Below are positions 28,102-37,791 of a DNA stretch of 64,000 nucleotides, one piece after another. Source of the stretch: Halomonas alkalisoli (lineage in GTDB: Bacteria; Pseudomonadota; Gammaproteobacteria; Pseudomonadales; Halomonadaceae). The notes beneath the pieces were generated by a model. It made no database searches and was not told the DNA's origin. It saw only the letters and a list, made by a program, of their open reading frames with translations. The translations under genes were made by a program, and so were the position numbers. Location of the stretch: assembly GCF_021412585.1 (NCBI RefSeq), contig NZ_JAKCMI010000009.1, forward strand, positions 98,433 through 162,432, written 5' to 3'. Numbering within the stretch: the stretch's first letter is position 1; the number at the start of each line of letters is the position of its first letter.

Positions 28102-29067
28102 ATGATCGTAGTGACAGGTGGTGCCGGCTTCATCGGTTCGAATCTCGTCAAGGCTCTCAACGAGCGTGGTCGCACGGACGTGCTGGTCGTCGACGACCTT
28201 CTCGACGGCACCAAGTTCGTCAATCTGGCCGACTGCACGCTCGGAGATTATCTGGACAAGGATGACTTTCGCGAGCGAGTCGAGGCGGTATTGCGTGGTG
28301 AGCCTTCGCGGTTGCCCCCCATCGAAGCCATCTTCCATGAGGGGGCCTGCTCGGACACCACCGAGTGGGATGGCCGCTTCATGCTCGACAACAACTTCGA
28401 GTATTCCAAGGTGCTGCTGCATTTCTGCCAGCTGCAGGGCATCCCCTTCATCTACGCCTCCTCGGCGGCGACCTACGGAGGCAGCCAGGTCTTTCGCGAG
28501 GAGCCCGAGTACGAGAAGCCGCTCAATGTCTATGGCTACTCCAAGCTGCTCTTCGACCAGTACGTGCGTGAGCACTGGGATGAGCTGACGAGCCAGGTGG
28601 TGGGGTTTCGCTACTTCAATGTCTATGGCCCGCGGGAACAGCACAAGGGCAAGATGGCCAGCGTCGCCTTCCACCACCACACCCAGATATCGGCGGGGCA
28701 GGACCTCAAGTTGTTCGGCGCCTGGGATGGCTACGAGGCCGGCATGCAGAGCCGTGACTTCGTCTATGTGGGCGACGTGGTGAACGTCAATCTGTGGTTC
28801 CTCGACAACCCCGGGAAGTCTGGAATCTTCAACCTGGGTTCGGGGCGTGCCGAGCCCTTCAAGGCGATCGGTGAAGCTGTCATCGACTTCCACCGCCAGG
28901 GCAGGATCGAGTACATCGATTTTCCCGACGAGCTCAAGGGCCGCTACCAGAGCTATACCCGGGCCGATATCTCACGGCTGCGGGAGGCGGGCTATGATGG
29001 CGAATTCCGCACCGTGGCCGAGGGGGTGGGGGAGTACCTGCGGTGGCTCGGCGGAGAGACTGGATGA
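28102..29067 (+). CDS. hldD: ADP-L-glycero-D-manno-heptose-6-epimerase
   Basis: The protein is 321 aa with GAGGAA before the ATG. Extended SDR fold: NAD(P)-binding GGAGFIGSN at residues 6-14, and the YxxxK pair in [13 protein letters not shown]. It epimerises ADP-D,D-heptose to ADP-L,D-heptose, the donor for inner-core LPS. It overlaps waaF by four bases (ATGA), so acceptor and donor enzymes are cotranslated. Confidence 0.97.
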   Translation: MIVVTGGAGFIGSNLVKALNERGRTDVLVVDDLLDGTKFVNLADCTLGDYLDKDDFRERVEAVLRGEPSRLPPIEAIFHEGACSDTTEWDGRFMLDNNFEYSKVLLHFCQLQGIPFIYASSAATYGGSQVFREEPEYEKPLNVYGYSKLLFDQYVREHWDELTSQVVGFRYFNVYGPREQHKGKMASVAFHHHTQISAGQDLKLFGAWDGYEAGMQSRDFVYVGDVVNVNLWFLDNPGKSGIFNLGSGRAEPFKAIGEAVIDFHRQGRIEYIDFPDELKGRYQSYTRADISRLREAGYDGEFRTVAEGVGEYLRWLGGETG

Positions 29068-30107
29068 GTGCAGTGCCTTCGTCGGGCGAGCGCATCCTGG
29101 TAGTTGGCCCATCCTGGGTCGGTGACATGGTGATGGCCCAGAGCCTGCTGAAGACACTCAGGCAGCGCCAGCCCGATTGCCATATCGGCGTCGTGGCGCC
29201 CGGCTGGTCGCAGCCGATCCTGGAACGCATGGAGGAAGTCGCCGAGGTGGCGACGCTGGACGTGACCCACGGCGAATTCGGCTGGGGCACCCGGCGGACG
29301 CTGGCGAAGCGGCTTACGGGTCGCTTCGACCGGGCGATCGTCCTGCCCCGCTCCTGGAAGTCGGCGCTGGTTCCCTTCCTGGCGCGCATACCCCGGCGCA
29401 CCGGCTATACCGGTGAGCAACGCTTCGGGCTGCTCAATGAGCGGCGTACGCTGGACAAGACGGTGCTGGACCAGACCGTCAAGCGCTTCGTCGCGCTGGG
29501 CCTGCCAGCGGGTGCGGATCTGGAGGCCCTGTCGGTCCCTCGTCCGCGGCTGCGGGTCGATACGGAGAACCTGGCCGCCGTGCGCGACAGCCTGGGGCTT
29601 TCGTCACGACCGGCCATCGGCATGATGCCCGGTGCCGAATATGGCCCGGCCAAGCAGTGGCCGTTGGGTCACTTTCGTGAACTGGCCCAGCGCCTGGTGG
29701 CGGAAGGTTTCGAGGTGCGGGTGCTCGGCGGCCCCAAGGATGCCGAGGCCGGCGCGGTGATTGCAGAAGGGCGGGAGGGCGTGCACAACCTGTGCGGAAA
29801 GACACGGCTGGCCGACGCCGTGGACCTGCTGGCCGACTGCCGGCAGGTGGTCACCAACGACTCGGGGCTGATGCATGTGGCGGCCGCCGTGGGGACCCGC
29901 GTCCAGGCCCTGTATGGTTCGTCGTCGCCGCGCTACACGCCGCCCCTGACCGACAAGGCCACGATTCATACCCTGGCGCTGGAGTGCTCGCCCTGTTTCC
30001 AGCGTACCTGTCCGCTGGGCCATACCAACTGTCTGGTGCAGCTTTCGCCCCAGCGGGTCCTGCAAGCGGTACTGGCCTCGAGGGCAGAGCTCATCGGCCG
30101 TAGCTGA
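29064..30107 (+). CDS. waaF: ADP-heptose:LPS heptosyltransferase II
   Basis: The protein is 347 aa. The ATG at 29064 overlaps the hldD stop and begins the [26 protein letters not shown] start. GT9 family: [12 protein letters not shown], the [11 protein letters not shown] acceptor/nucleotide region, [11 protein letters not shown] and a C-terminal [16 protein letters not shown] cysteine cluster typical of WaaF. It adds the second heptose to the LPS inner core at the inner face of the cytoplasmic membrane. Confidence 0.95.
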   Translation: MSAVPSSGERILVVGPSWVGDMVMAQSLLKTLRQRQPDCHIGVVAPGWSQPILERMEEVAEVATLDVTHGEFGWGTRRTLAKRLTGRFDRAIVLPRSWKSALVPFLARIPRRTGYTGEQRFGLLNERRTLDKTVLDQTVKRFVALGLPAGADLEALSVPRPRLRVDTENLAAVRDSLGLSSRPAIGMMPGAEYGPAKQWPLGHFRELAQRLVAEGFEVRVLGGPKDAEAGAVIAEGREGVHNLCGKTRLADAVDLLADCRQVVTNDSGLMHVAAAVGTRVQALYGSSSPRYTPPLTDKATIHTLALECSPCFQRTCPLGHTNCLVQLSPQRVLQAVLASRAELIGRS

Positions 30108-30113
30108 AGCGTA

Positions 30114-31790
30114 TCACTGGACCGAGGCGGGCACCTCACCGGTAGCGTCCTCCGGCGTCTCCACCACCTGTTCCTGCGGTGTCGCTTCCGGCTCCTCGCG
30201 CTGCGGTGCGAGCCCCTCCCACAGGCGTTGCTGCAGGGCGTTCTCCTCGCGCAACCGCGTATTCACGAACTCCATGCCGTGCTCCTCGATCAGGGTGGGT
30301 TCATTGGACAGCAGCGACACGCCGAGGCCGGCCCGGTGCCAGTCGATGGTGAAGCCCATGGCGTCCAGTATGGTGGGGAAAACGTCCACCATGGACGCCT
30401 CCCGGGCCTGTCTGCCGACGGGGATGCCGGGGCCCAGCAGCATGAAGGTATTGTCGCGCTCGCTCTGGATCAGCTGCTCCCAGGCCGAGACCCGCATGGT
30501 CAGGTGGTCGCTGGCGATGACCACCAGGGTGTTGTCCAGCAACGCCTCGCTATCCAGGCGCTCGAGCAGGTCCCGGGCCAGCCAGGCCGAACACTCGACC
30601 GAATAAAGAATATCCTCGCCATCGAATTCGCCCTGGCGATCGATACAGCGCTGGGCAGGATAGCCACGAGGGGCATGGCCGGCCAACGTGAGGTTGACCA
30701 GCCCCCAGGGACCTTCCTCCTCGTTCAGGCGGCGAATTTCCTCGATGGTGAAGTCGTAGAGCGAGTCGTCATAGAGGCCCCAGTTGTTGAGGTAGTCGGG
30801 GTCGTCGAGGCGTAGCTGAAGGTCTTCGCGTCCCAGAATCGTGTCGAATCCGTGATCCCGGTAAAAGAGGCCCTTGCCGGCGAAGGCGGTGCTGGCGCCG
30901 CCCATGTAGGTGAGCCGATAGCCCTGTTCGGAGAGCAGGTCGCCCAGGCAGTCGATCCCGGGCACCACCGTTTCCAGCGGCGAGAACTGCCGGTCGTGGA
31001 GCAGGCCGGCGGGCATCAGTGGGGTACCGCACTGGCTGGCGATCATGCCCGCCATGGTCCAGCCGGTGTTGTCGAGCTGGTAGACACCCTCATAGACCAG
31101 GCCATTCTCGCCGATGGCATCCAGATCGGCATAGGCGTCGCCGAAGCGCTCGCGATCGGCATAGGTGCGCTCGATGCTTTCCAGGTAGATCAGCAGGAGA
31201 TTGGGCGGGTCGTCCCGAGCGTCGAGGATCATCGGCTCCACGTACTGGCGGTCCAGCCAGGCACCGTCATCGGTAACGATCGCCGCGCCGCGCTGGGTCA
31301 CCCCGTAGAGCAGGGGATTGCTGGCCAGCATAAGCAGGGCCAGGAAAAATTCCACGCGACGCCAGCGGTGGTCGTGGCGGAGGAGCCAGAGGAACGACAC
31401 GAACAGTGCCGCCATGGAGAGCGTGTAGAAGAAGGCGGCCCCCACCCGGCTGACACCGCCATGGTCGGCCATGCCGGCCTGAAGGTGGAAGAAGACGGCG
31501 CTCAGGTCGACGTTACCGAAGCTTTCGGAAAGGTAGATATAGAGCCCCCACAGCGCGATGGGTATCAGTGCCCAGGACCAGACGCGGGGGGCAACGGGGC
31601 GCTGCGGGGAACGAGGCTGCCCCCAGCGAAGCGAGTAGCTCAGGGCCAGCCAGGTCGCCGCGACGAAGGGGAGCCCCCAGATCGGCAGTCGTGTCAGGGA
31701 GGTGACGGAATAACCCAGGCACAGGCCGATGATCAGCAGCGAACACCAGCGGGGGTAGTTCATGTCGCGAAACGAGAAGGAAAGAAGCAT
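30114..31790 (-). CDS. Sulfatase-fold phosphoglycerol/phosphoethanolamine-type transferase (OpgB-like)
   Basis: The protein is 558 aa. Four or five N-terminal membrane helices (about 12-170) precede a periplasmic sulfatase-fold domain. Metal and nucleophile sites are visible: LLIYLESIERTY (Glu), QLDNTGWTMAGMIASQCG (Thr nucleophile) and VIASDHLTM (Asp-His). This wording is closest to OpgB/MdoB phosphoglycerol transferase I, which decorates periplasmic glucans; an LPS-modifying role is an alternative given the neighbours. A Glu/Pro/Thr-rich tail ends the protein. The start is uncertain; ATG at 31763 is possible, and neither start has a good ribosome site. Confidence 0.8.
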   Translation of the reverse strand: MLLSFSFRDMNYPRWCSLLIIGLCLGYSVTSLTRLPIWGLPFVAATWLALSYSLRWGQPRSPQRPVAPRVWSWALIPIALWGLYIYLSESFGNVDLSAVFFHLQAGMADHGGVSRVGAAFFYTLSMAALFVSFLWLLRHDHRWRRVEFFLALLMLASNPLLYGVTQRGAAIVTDDGAWLDRQYVEPMILDARDDPPNLLLIYLESIERTYADRERFGDAYADLDAIGENGLVYEGVYQLDNTGWTMAGMIASQCGTPLMPAGLLHDRQFSPLETVVPGIDCLGDLLSEQGYRLTYMGGASTAFAGKGLFYRDHGFDTILGREDLQLRLDDPDYLNNWGLYDDSLYDFTIEEIRRLNEEEGPWGLVNLTLAGHAPRGYPAQRCIDRQGEFDGEDILYSVECSAWLARDLLERLDSEALLDNTLVVIASDHLTMRVSAWEQLIQSERDNTFMLLGPGIPVGRQAREASMVDVFPTILDAMGFTIDWHRAGLGVSLLSNEPTLIEEHGMEFVNTRLREENALQQRLWEGLAPQREEPEATPQEQVVETPEDATGEVPASVQ

Positions 31791-31952
31791 GGCACAGTGC
31801 GCAGGTGGTGAGTTCAGTTAGCAGCTTATCAAGTCGAGACCCGTTTGCACCAAAAGTCGTGGGCCGAACCCTTGCGAGTGGAAGGCGTCGTTTGCCGCCC
31901 CGGCGCCCGCACCCGTAAACTGTTGGCCCGCTCAGCTGACAAGGAAAGGCCC

Positions 31953-32732
31953 ATGAGCCTGGCTGCCGTACTGATCGTCAAGAACGAGGAGGCGCACCTC
32001 CGAGCCTGCCTGGAGACGCTGAGCTGGGCGGACGAGATCGTGGTGGTGGATGCCGGCAGTGTGGATGCCACCCGCGACATCGCCAGGGCCTTCACCGATA
32101 AGGTTGTGGTCGAGGACGACTGGCAGGGCTTCGGCGTGCAGCGGCAGCGCGCCGAGGCGCTGGTGGAGAGTCACTGGATCCTGATGATCGATGCCGATGA
32201 ACGGGTAACGCCCGAGCTGCGTGACAGCATCTCGGCCGCCGTGGCCCTGAACCAGCCGGCCATCTATACGCTGCCACGCCTCTCCTGGTGCTTCGGGGCC
32301 TTCATTCGCCACTCGGGCTGGTATCCGGATCGTGTGGCACGGCTCTATCCGCGCCAGCGTGCCGGGTACAACGCCTCCCTGGTGCACGAGAAGCTGGAAA
32401 ATCCGGAGCGGCTGACGGTGAAACCGCTTCAGGGCGACCTGCTTCACTTCACCTACCGCGACCTGCGCCATTACCTGGAGAAGTCCGCCCACTATGCCCA
32501 GGCCTGGGCCGAGCAGCGTGCGGCGCGGGGCAAGCGGGGCAGCCTGGCGGCCGGCATCGGGCATGGCATCGGCTGCTTTCTGCGCATGTATCTGTTCAAG
32601 GCCGGCTTCCTGGACGGGCGGCAGGGCCTGCTGCTGGCGCTGCTCTCGGCCCACTCGACCTTCGCCAAGTATGCCGACCTCTGGGTCAGGACTCGGACGT
32701 CGCCTCCTCCCGACGACGCACCAGGTCGCTGA
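31953..32732 (+). CDS. GT2 glycosyltransferase, WaaE/KdtX-like LPS core transferase
   Basis: The protein is 259 aa from ATG at 31953 behind AAGGAAAGG. GT2 features: SLAAVLIVKNEEAHLRACLE at the N-terminus, VVDAGSVDATRDIA, MIDADERV (DxD) and VHEKLE. The C-terminal membrane-associated helix region (FLRMYLFKAGFLDGRQGL) is typical of WaaE-type beta-1,4-glucosyltransferases that modify heptose I. Its last 47 bases overlap the convergent gene's 3' end. Confidence 0.85.
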   Translation: MSLAAVLIVKNEEAHLRACLETLSWADEIVVVDAGSVDATRDIARAFTDKVVVEDDWQGFGVQRQRAEALVESHWILMIDADERVTPELRDSISAAVALNQPAIYTLPRLSWCFGAFIRHSGWYPDRVARLYPRQRAGYNASLVHEKLENPERLTVKPLQGDLLHFTYRDLRHYLEKSAHYAQAWAEQRAARGKRGSLAAGIGHGIGCFLRMYLFKAGFLDGRQGLLLALLSAHSTFAKYADLWVRTRTSPPPDDAPGR

Positions 32733-33780
32733 TGGCACTGGCCGCCGCGTCCAGGTCGATCGTGGCCATGTCGGACTCGGCGGCACCCGTCGGGGGGCTG
32801 AAGGCGAGGCGCCGCGACTCGCTGTTGCAGGTCTGCCAGCGCAGCGGGGTGGCGGAGCGGCGGGCCGGATAGAAGCCCGCGGTGGGCCGGTCGAGACAGC
32901 CGGCAATATGCAGTGGACCGGTGGAGCCGGCGATGAACAGGTCGGCCGCCGCAAGAGCCATCGCGAAGTCGCCCAGCCCCTTCCGTGGCGGCAGCACGAC
33001 CGCTTCGAGGCCATCGACCACCAGCCGGTCGCGCAGCTCACCGGCGGTGGCCTCTTCGCCGGGCCCCGCCGTCATGACCCAGATCGGCCTGTCTTCGCCT
33101 GCGCGCTCATCGATCAGGCGAGCCAGTTCGGCGTACTGCCCGGGTGTCAGGTTCACCGCCGAGCCGCCGCTGCCGGCATGCAGATAGACCCAGGGGCGTG
33201 ACGTGGCGATGCCCAGCTCCTGGCCGAGGAAGGCCCTCTGGGCGGTGGCCGTGCCGGCGGGAAGCGGCCAGTAGGGTGGATCCGGGCGAGCGGCTGGCGC
33301 CATGCCCAGGGCGAGCAGCAACGCGTCGGCCAGCTCGATGTTGTAGACATACTCCGGCCGGGTGGAACGGGACCTGCGTTGGGTGACGCGATGGTTGTAG
33401 AATAGCTGCGCCCATTTGGTGGCAGGCGCCAGGCGTAGCGGAATGCCGGCACGCCAGCCCAGCCAGCCGATACGTGGCGTCGAATAGAGGGTCAAAAGGG
33501 CCGCAAAGCGACCCGCCCGAAGCCGCTCCAGCAGAGAACGCTGCGCATCGCGACCGGCGTCGACGCCCGGGTCCAGGATCACCTCGTCGACCCAGGGACA
33601 CAGCCGGGCCAGAGGCGCCGTATAGGTGGGGACCAGGACGCTGACATGCAGGGTGGGCGCTGCGGCCTTGAGGCAGGCAAGCGCCGGCCAGGCCAGCATG
33701 AAGTCGCCGACCTTGTCGTTACGCACGACCAGTATACGGGTCGATTCGCGGGGATTGCCCCCGTTGGAAGAAGACGTCAT
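32686..33780 (-). CDS. GT9 heptosyltransferase-family protein
   Basis: The protein is 364 aa. It begins MTSSSNGGNPRESTRILVVRN and continues DKVGDFMLAWPAL, the Rossmann start of GT9. VYLHAGSGGSAVNL and FIAGSTGPLHIAGCL are the conserved nucleotide-sugar region. It probably adds a heptose or related sugar to the LPS core, but acceptor specificity cannot be read. It overlaps the convergent WaaE-like gene by 47 bases and is divergent from the GT4 gene with a 40-base gap. Confidence 0.82.
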   Translation of the reverse strand: MTSSSNGGNPRESTRILVVRNDKVGDFMLAWPALACLKAAAPTLHVSVLVPTYTAPLARLCPWVDEVILDPGVDAGRDAQRSLLERLRAGRFAALLTLYSTPRIGWLGWRAGIPLRLAPATKWAQLFYNHRVTQRRSRSTRPEYVYNIELADALLLALGMAPAARPDPPYWPLPAGTATAQRAFLGQELGIATSRPWVYLHAGSGGSAVNLTPGQYAELARLIDERAGEDRPIWVMTAGPGEEATAGELRDRLVVDGLEAVVLPPRKGLGDFAMALAAADLFIAGSTGPLHIAGCLDRPTAGFYPARRSATPLRWQTCNSESRRLAFSPPTGAAESDMATIDLDAAASAISDLVRRREEATSES

Positions 33781-33820
33781 CTGGGCTCCCGTGCCCCGGT
33801 GGCCGAAGAAGGAGACGACC

Positions 33821-34954
33821 TTGTCGCACAAGGTAATGCATATCTGCCTTTCGGATGGCTGGGGCGGACTGGAAATGTATCCTGGACGGATTATACCCGA
33901 GCTGAAGCGCCAGGGGTGGGAGCCCCATGGCCTCGCGCTTGCGGGCTCTGCGGTGGCTGCTAGCCTGGTCGAGGCGGGCATCGAACCGCTGACGGTACCC
34001 AGCCGGGGTCGGGCACTGCTGCAGGTCGGCCGGGTGCTTGCGTACCTGAAACGACAGGGTATCGACGTGCTGCACTGCCACAAGTCCAGCGATTTGCGCT
34101 TGGGGGCCTTGCTGGTGGCCTTGCGGCCAAGCCTCAAGCTGTTCTTCACCGACCACATGGGGGTCACGCGTGCCAAGAAGGACCTCTACCACCGCTGGGC
34201 CTATGGCAGGGTCACCCGGCTGTTTGCCATCAGCGAAGCGACGCGGGCGCGCAATGTCGCGGCCTTCCCCCTGCCGGCGGAGCGGATCAAGCGCCTCTAT
34301 CTCGGGATCGACCCCGAGCCCTATCGCCCCCGACTGAGCGAGGCGGTGTGCGACGCCCTGCGCCGCGAACTCGGTGTGCCTGCCACGAGTGTGGCCATCG
34401 GCCTGCCCGGTCGGCTGACCGATGGCAAGGGCCAGGATCTCTGGATCGAGGCGCTGGGCCTGCTGCGCGAGCGCTATCCGGATCTGGCCTGGCATGGCGT
34501 CGTCATCGGTGGCCTCACCGCCGCCGAGGGCAGCGATGAAGCCTATGTATCGCGGCTGCAGGCTCAAGCCGCCTCGTTGGGCCTGGAAACGCGAATTCAC
34601 TTTGCCGGCTTTCGCCGCGACCTGCCGCGGCTGTTCGAAGCGCTGGATATCGTCTGCGTGCCGTCACGCAACGAGGCCTTCGGTCTCACGGTCATCGAGG
34701 CCATGGCCGCCGGCAAGGCCGTGGTCGGTACCGATAGCGGCGCCATTCCGGAGTTGCTCGATAGTACATGCGGGCGTCTGGCGTCACCGCAAGCCCCCGG
34801 GGACTGGGCCGAAGCCATGGCAGAGCTGGGACGTGACCCGGAGCTGCGGCGTCAGCTGGGGCAGGCGGCACGCCAGCGCGTGCTGGCGGACTTTACCTTG
34901 GCGGCCCATGTGTCCAGCCTGGTCGGTGAATACGAAAATTCTCGGGGAGCTTGA
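33821..34954 (+). CDS. GT4 glycosyltransferase (WaaG-like fold)
   Basis: The protein is 377 aa from TTG at 33821, six bases after GGAG; ATG at 33836 is possible but has no properly spaced site. The GT-B fold is seen as CLSDGWGGLEMY near the start, LHCHKSSDLRLG, then IGLPGRLTDGKGQDL and the C-terminal E-x7-E signature in NEAFGLTVIEAMAAGKAVVGTD. It probably transfers a hexose to the LPS core. The next gene follows immediately. Confidence 0.85.
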   Translation: MSHKVMHICLSDGWGGLEMYPGRIIPELKRQGWEPHGLALAGSAVAASLVEAGIEPLTVPSRGRALLQVGRVLAYLKRQGIDVLHCHKSSDLRLGALLVALRPSLKLFFTDHMGVTRAKKDLYHRWAYGRVTRLFAISEATRARNVAAFPLPAERIKRLYLGIDPEPYRPRLSEAVCDALRRELGVPATSVAIGLPGRLTDGKGQDLWIEALGLLRERYPDLAWHGVVIGGLTAAEGSDEAYVSRLQAQAASLGLETRIHFAGFRRDLPRLFEALDIVCVPSRNEAFGLTVIEAMAAGKAVVGTDSGAIPELLDSTCGRLASPQAPGDWAEAMAELGRDPELRRQLGQAARQRVLADFTLAAHVSSLVGEYENSRGA

Positions 34955-34959
34955 GACGA

Positions 34960-36003
34960 GTGAGAGCCTGGACCGACAAGTGCGCCTACCTGAGCCGGCG
35001 CGGACGACGCTGGCTGGAGAGCACGGCGGTAGAGGAGGTGCGGCGTATCCTGGTGATCCGCCAGTGTGCCTTCGGCGACTACATGGCCGCGCGGCCCTTC
35101 CTGGTGGAGCTGCGGCGGCTGTTCCCCGAGGCCCACGTGACCCTGGCCACCGTCAGCCGCTACCGCTATGCCGTGCCCGAGGACCTGGTGGATGAGGTCT
35201 TCGTGCAGGAGACGGCGGGAAGCCTCACCGAGCAGTGGCGTTCGTTGCGGGCCCTCGAGCCCGTGGATATCCTCTTCGACCTGGCGGATACCTCGCGTTC
35301 GCGGGTGTTGACCCTGACGACTCCGGCCGGCATCAAGCTGGGATTTCCCTACCGTGGACTGATGAACTACCTGCTCTATGACGTGGGACTGCGGCGTTCG
35401 AACTATCACTACGAAGCCGAGGTGCTGCTGGACTTCCTCAAGGTCATGGGGCACAAGCCACGCTACCCGCTGGAGTTCGCCATGCCGCGTCATCGGCCGT
35501 CATCGGCAGAGGCCACGATCGTCTACTTTCCCTTTGCCTCGGCGGCGGGCAAGTCCCTCTCCCTGGACTCCTGGTGTCGCCTGATCGACCAGGCCGCCCG
35601 CGAGTTTCCGAGCTACCGCCACGTTCTGCTGGAAGGACACAGGGCCGAGGAGTCCGGCGACTTCCTGACCGACGTGGCGGCCAGGCACACCAACGTCGAT
35701 ATACAGGCCCGCCTGTCCCTGGAGGCGCTGGCCCCCTGGATGGCTGCGGTCTCGGTGCTGGTCTGCGGCGATACCGGGGTGCGCAACCTGGCCCTGGCCA
35801 CCCACACCCCGACCCTGGGGATCTTCTTTCGCACCTTGCCCTATCGCTACTGGCCTCGCTACGAGGAGTGCCATGAGGCGGTGTTCCTGCGCAGTGGCGA
35901 AATGCCGGGCAAGACGGACATCCTGCTGGGCCTCGAGGAGCTGCTCCAGCGGGTCTATCCCGAGCGCGGTCAACCTCGCCAGGCGGTGGTGACGTCCGCA
36001 TAA
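34960..36003 (+). CDS. GT9 family glycosyltransferase
   Basis: The protein is 347 aa from GTG at 34960, ten bases after GGGGAG; TTG at 34951 overlaps the previous stop and is an alternative. GT9 hallmarks: RILVIRQCAFGDYMAARPFL, YFPFASAAGKSLSLDSW and VCGDTGVRNLALATHTPTLGIF. It probably belongs to LPS core assembly; the sugar is unknown. Its 3' end overlaps kdkA, on the opposite strand, by 34 bases. Confidence 0.8.
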   Translation: MRAWTDKCAYLSRRGRRWLESTAVEEVRRILVIRQCAFGDYMAARPFLVELRRLFPEAHVTLATVSRYRYAVPEDLVDEVFVQETAGSLTEQWRSLRALEPVDILFDLADTSRSRVLTLTTPAGIKLGFPYRGLMNYLLYDVGLRRSNYHYEAEVLLDFLKVMGHKPRYPLEFAMPRHRPSSAEATIVYFPFASAAGKSLSLDSWCRLIDQAAREFPSYRHVLLEGHRAEESGDFLTDVAARHTNVDIQARLSLEALAPWMAAVSVLVCGDTGVRNLALATHTPTLGIFFRTLPYRYWPRYEECHEAVFLRSGEMPGKTDILLGLEELLQRVYPERGQPRQAVVTSA

Positions 36004-36695
36004 CCCCGGCGAATCGTCGCACCGGCTTCGCCGGCACCGAACTTCGCCAGGGAGCGGTCCAGGCGTCGAAGGTTGGCCTCCTGCCAGTTGCCGGGCGTGC
36101 GCAACCGGCAGCGATCCAGATCGATCAGCCAGATACGCTCCTCGGCATCGACCAGCAGGTTGCGGGCATTGAGGTCGACATGATCGAGGCCGGTGTCATG
36201 AAAGCGACGAATGGTGCGGCCCACCGCCTCGAGGAGTGCGTCGCTGGCGCTGCCTTCGATGAGTCGATCGGCAAGGGAGCGGGCGCCGGTAATGCGCACC
36301 GTGATCAGTGCCGCTTCATAGGAGAGCCCGTGCCGGGTGACGGCGGCAGCCACCGGTCTGGGTACGGGCAGGCCCCGGGCGTAAAGCTCGGCGGTCAGGC
36401 GCAGTTCACGAAACGCTCGGGTTCGCTCCCGGCCGGTCCACAGGTAGCGTTGCCGGGCAAACCGCGCCATCACCCCGCCGCGGCGGTAGGGGCGCAGCAC
36501 CCACTGGGCGCCGTCCGCGTCGAGGAACAGGCTGCTGCCGCGGCCGGGCGCTTCGCCCACCACACGGCCCGCTTCACGCCAATGGACCGGCGAGAATAGC
36601 TGCGGGGTAATTTGTGGCGTCAGGTTGGCGTCACATAGACTGTCCGCATCATATAGAATGAAAACCTTTCCCGTCCGACATGTTGCCAAGTGCAT
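35970..36695 (-). CDS. kdkA: 3-deoxy-D-manno-octulosonic acid (Kdo) kinase
   Basis: The protein is 241 aa from ATG at 36695, seven bases after AGAGG, the same length as Haemophilus KdkA. It belongs to the protein-kinase-like WaaP/KdkA family: VVGEAPGRGSSLFL, the basic LRPYRRGGVMARF, the catalytic loop HVDLNARNLLV and LIDLDRC (metal Asp). It phosphorylates Kdo of lipid IVA-bound inner core. Its start codon overlaps that of the divergent GT9 gene within CATG, and its tail overlaps the gene on its other side. Confidence 0.92.
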   Translation of the reverse strand: MHLATCRTGKVFILYDADSLCDANLTPQITPQLFSPVHWREAGRVVGEAPGRGSSLFLDADGAQWVLRPYRRGGVMARFARQRYLWTGRERTRAFRELRLTAELYARGLPVPRPVAAAVTRHGLSYEAALITVRITGARSLADRLIEGSASDALLEAVGRTIRRFHDTGLDHVDLNARNLLVDAEERIWLIDLDRCRLRTPGNWQEANLRRLDRSLAKFGAGEAGATIRRGYADVTTAWRG

Positions 36696-37791
36696 GAAGC
36701 ATCCTCTGCCTGCCCAACCTCGCCATATCGCCGTGCTGCGCCTCTCCGCGCTTGGCGACGTGTGCAATCTGGTCCCCACCATCCGAGCGCTGCAGCGGCA
36801 GTGGCCCGACATTCGCATCACCTGGATCATCGGCAAGGCGGAACACAGTCTACTGGCCGGTCTCTCGGGGGTCGAGTTCGTCGTCTACGACAAGTCCAGC
36901 GGCCTTGCCGGGATGCGGCGCCTATGGCGCCAGCTCGGTGACACCCGCTTCGACGTGCTGCTGCACATGCAGCAGGCGCTGCGGGCCAGCGTACTCTCCC
37001 TGGGGCTGAAGGCCGACGTGCGGGTGGGATTCGACAAGGCGCGGGCCAAGGATGCCCAACACTGGTTCACCCATCGCCAGCTGGCGCCACATCCACAGGC
37101 CCATGTGCTGGAGTCGTTCATGGACTTCGCTCGCCTGCTGGGCGTCGAGGATCAGGGACTGGCGTGGGACCTGCCGGTGCCGGCCGAGGCCGAGGAGGAG
37201 GCCCGCAGGCTGACCGGTGGCCACCCCTACCTGCTGATGAGCCCCTGTGCCAACCCGCGGCTGCGCAACTTCCGCAACTGGTCTGCCGAAGGCTATGCGG
37301 CGGTCATCGAGCACGCCTGGGCACAGTTCGGCCTGAAAACGGTGCTGACCGGTGGAGGCAGCACCCAGGAGCGGGAAGTGGGCGAGCGCATTCGGGCATT
37401 GAGTCGACCGGAGGCGGTGATCGATGTCATCGGCGAAAGCTCGCTCAAGGGCCTGCTGGCCCTCATCGGCCGGGCGCGGGTGGTGATCGCCCCCGACTCC
37501 GGGCCGGTGCATATGGCCAACGCCATGGGTACCCCGGTCATCGGGCTGTATGCCACCACCAATCCCGACCGTGCGGCGCCCTACCTGTGGCGCGAGCATG
37601 TGGTCGATCGTTACCCCGAGGCGGTGCGCACCTACCTCCACAAGGAGCCCGAGGAGATCACCTGGGGTCAGCGCGTTCGTCATCCCGACGCCATGTCCCT
37701 GGTTCGTGTCGACGATGTCGTTCAACGGCTCGATGCATTGCTGACAGGGCCGAACGAGAGCAAGGAAATGGAGACACCCGATGAAGCTTGA
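36694..37791 (+). CDS. GT9 heptosyltransferase, WaaC-like
   Basis: The protein is 365 aa if begun at ATG 36694; in-frame ATGs at 36658 and 36625 would lengthen it, and none has a clear ribosome site. [23 protein letters not shown] is the GT9 start. [17 protein letters not shown] and [26 protein letters not shown] are the nucleotide-sugar motifs. Linked to hldE and waaA and complementary to waaF, it is a good candidate for heptosyltransferase I or a close variant. It overlaps hldE by 11 bases. Confidence 0.83.
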   Translation: MKHPLPAQPRHIAVLRLSALGDVCNLVPTIRALQRQWPDIRITWIIGKAEHSLLAGLSGVEFVVYDKSSGLAGMRRLWRQLGDTRFDVLLHMQQALRASVLSLGLKADVRVGFDKARAKDAQHWFTHRQLAPHPQAHVLESFMDFARLLGVEDQGLAWDLPVPAEAEEEARRLTGGHPYLLMSPCANPRLRNFRNWSAEGYAAVIEHAWAQFGLKTVLTGGGSTQEREVGERIRALSRPEAVIDVIGESSLKGLLALIGRARVVIAPDSGPVHMANAMGTPVIGLYATTNPDRAAPYLWREHVVDRYPEAVRTYLHKEPEEITWGQRVRHPDAMSLVRVDDVVQRLDALLTGPNESKEMETPDEA

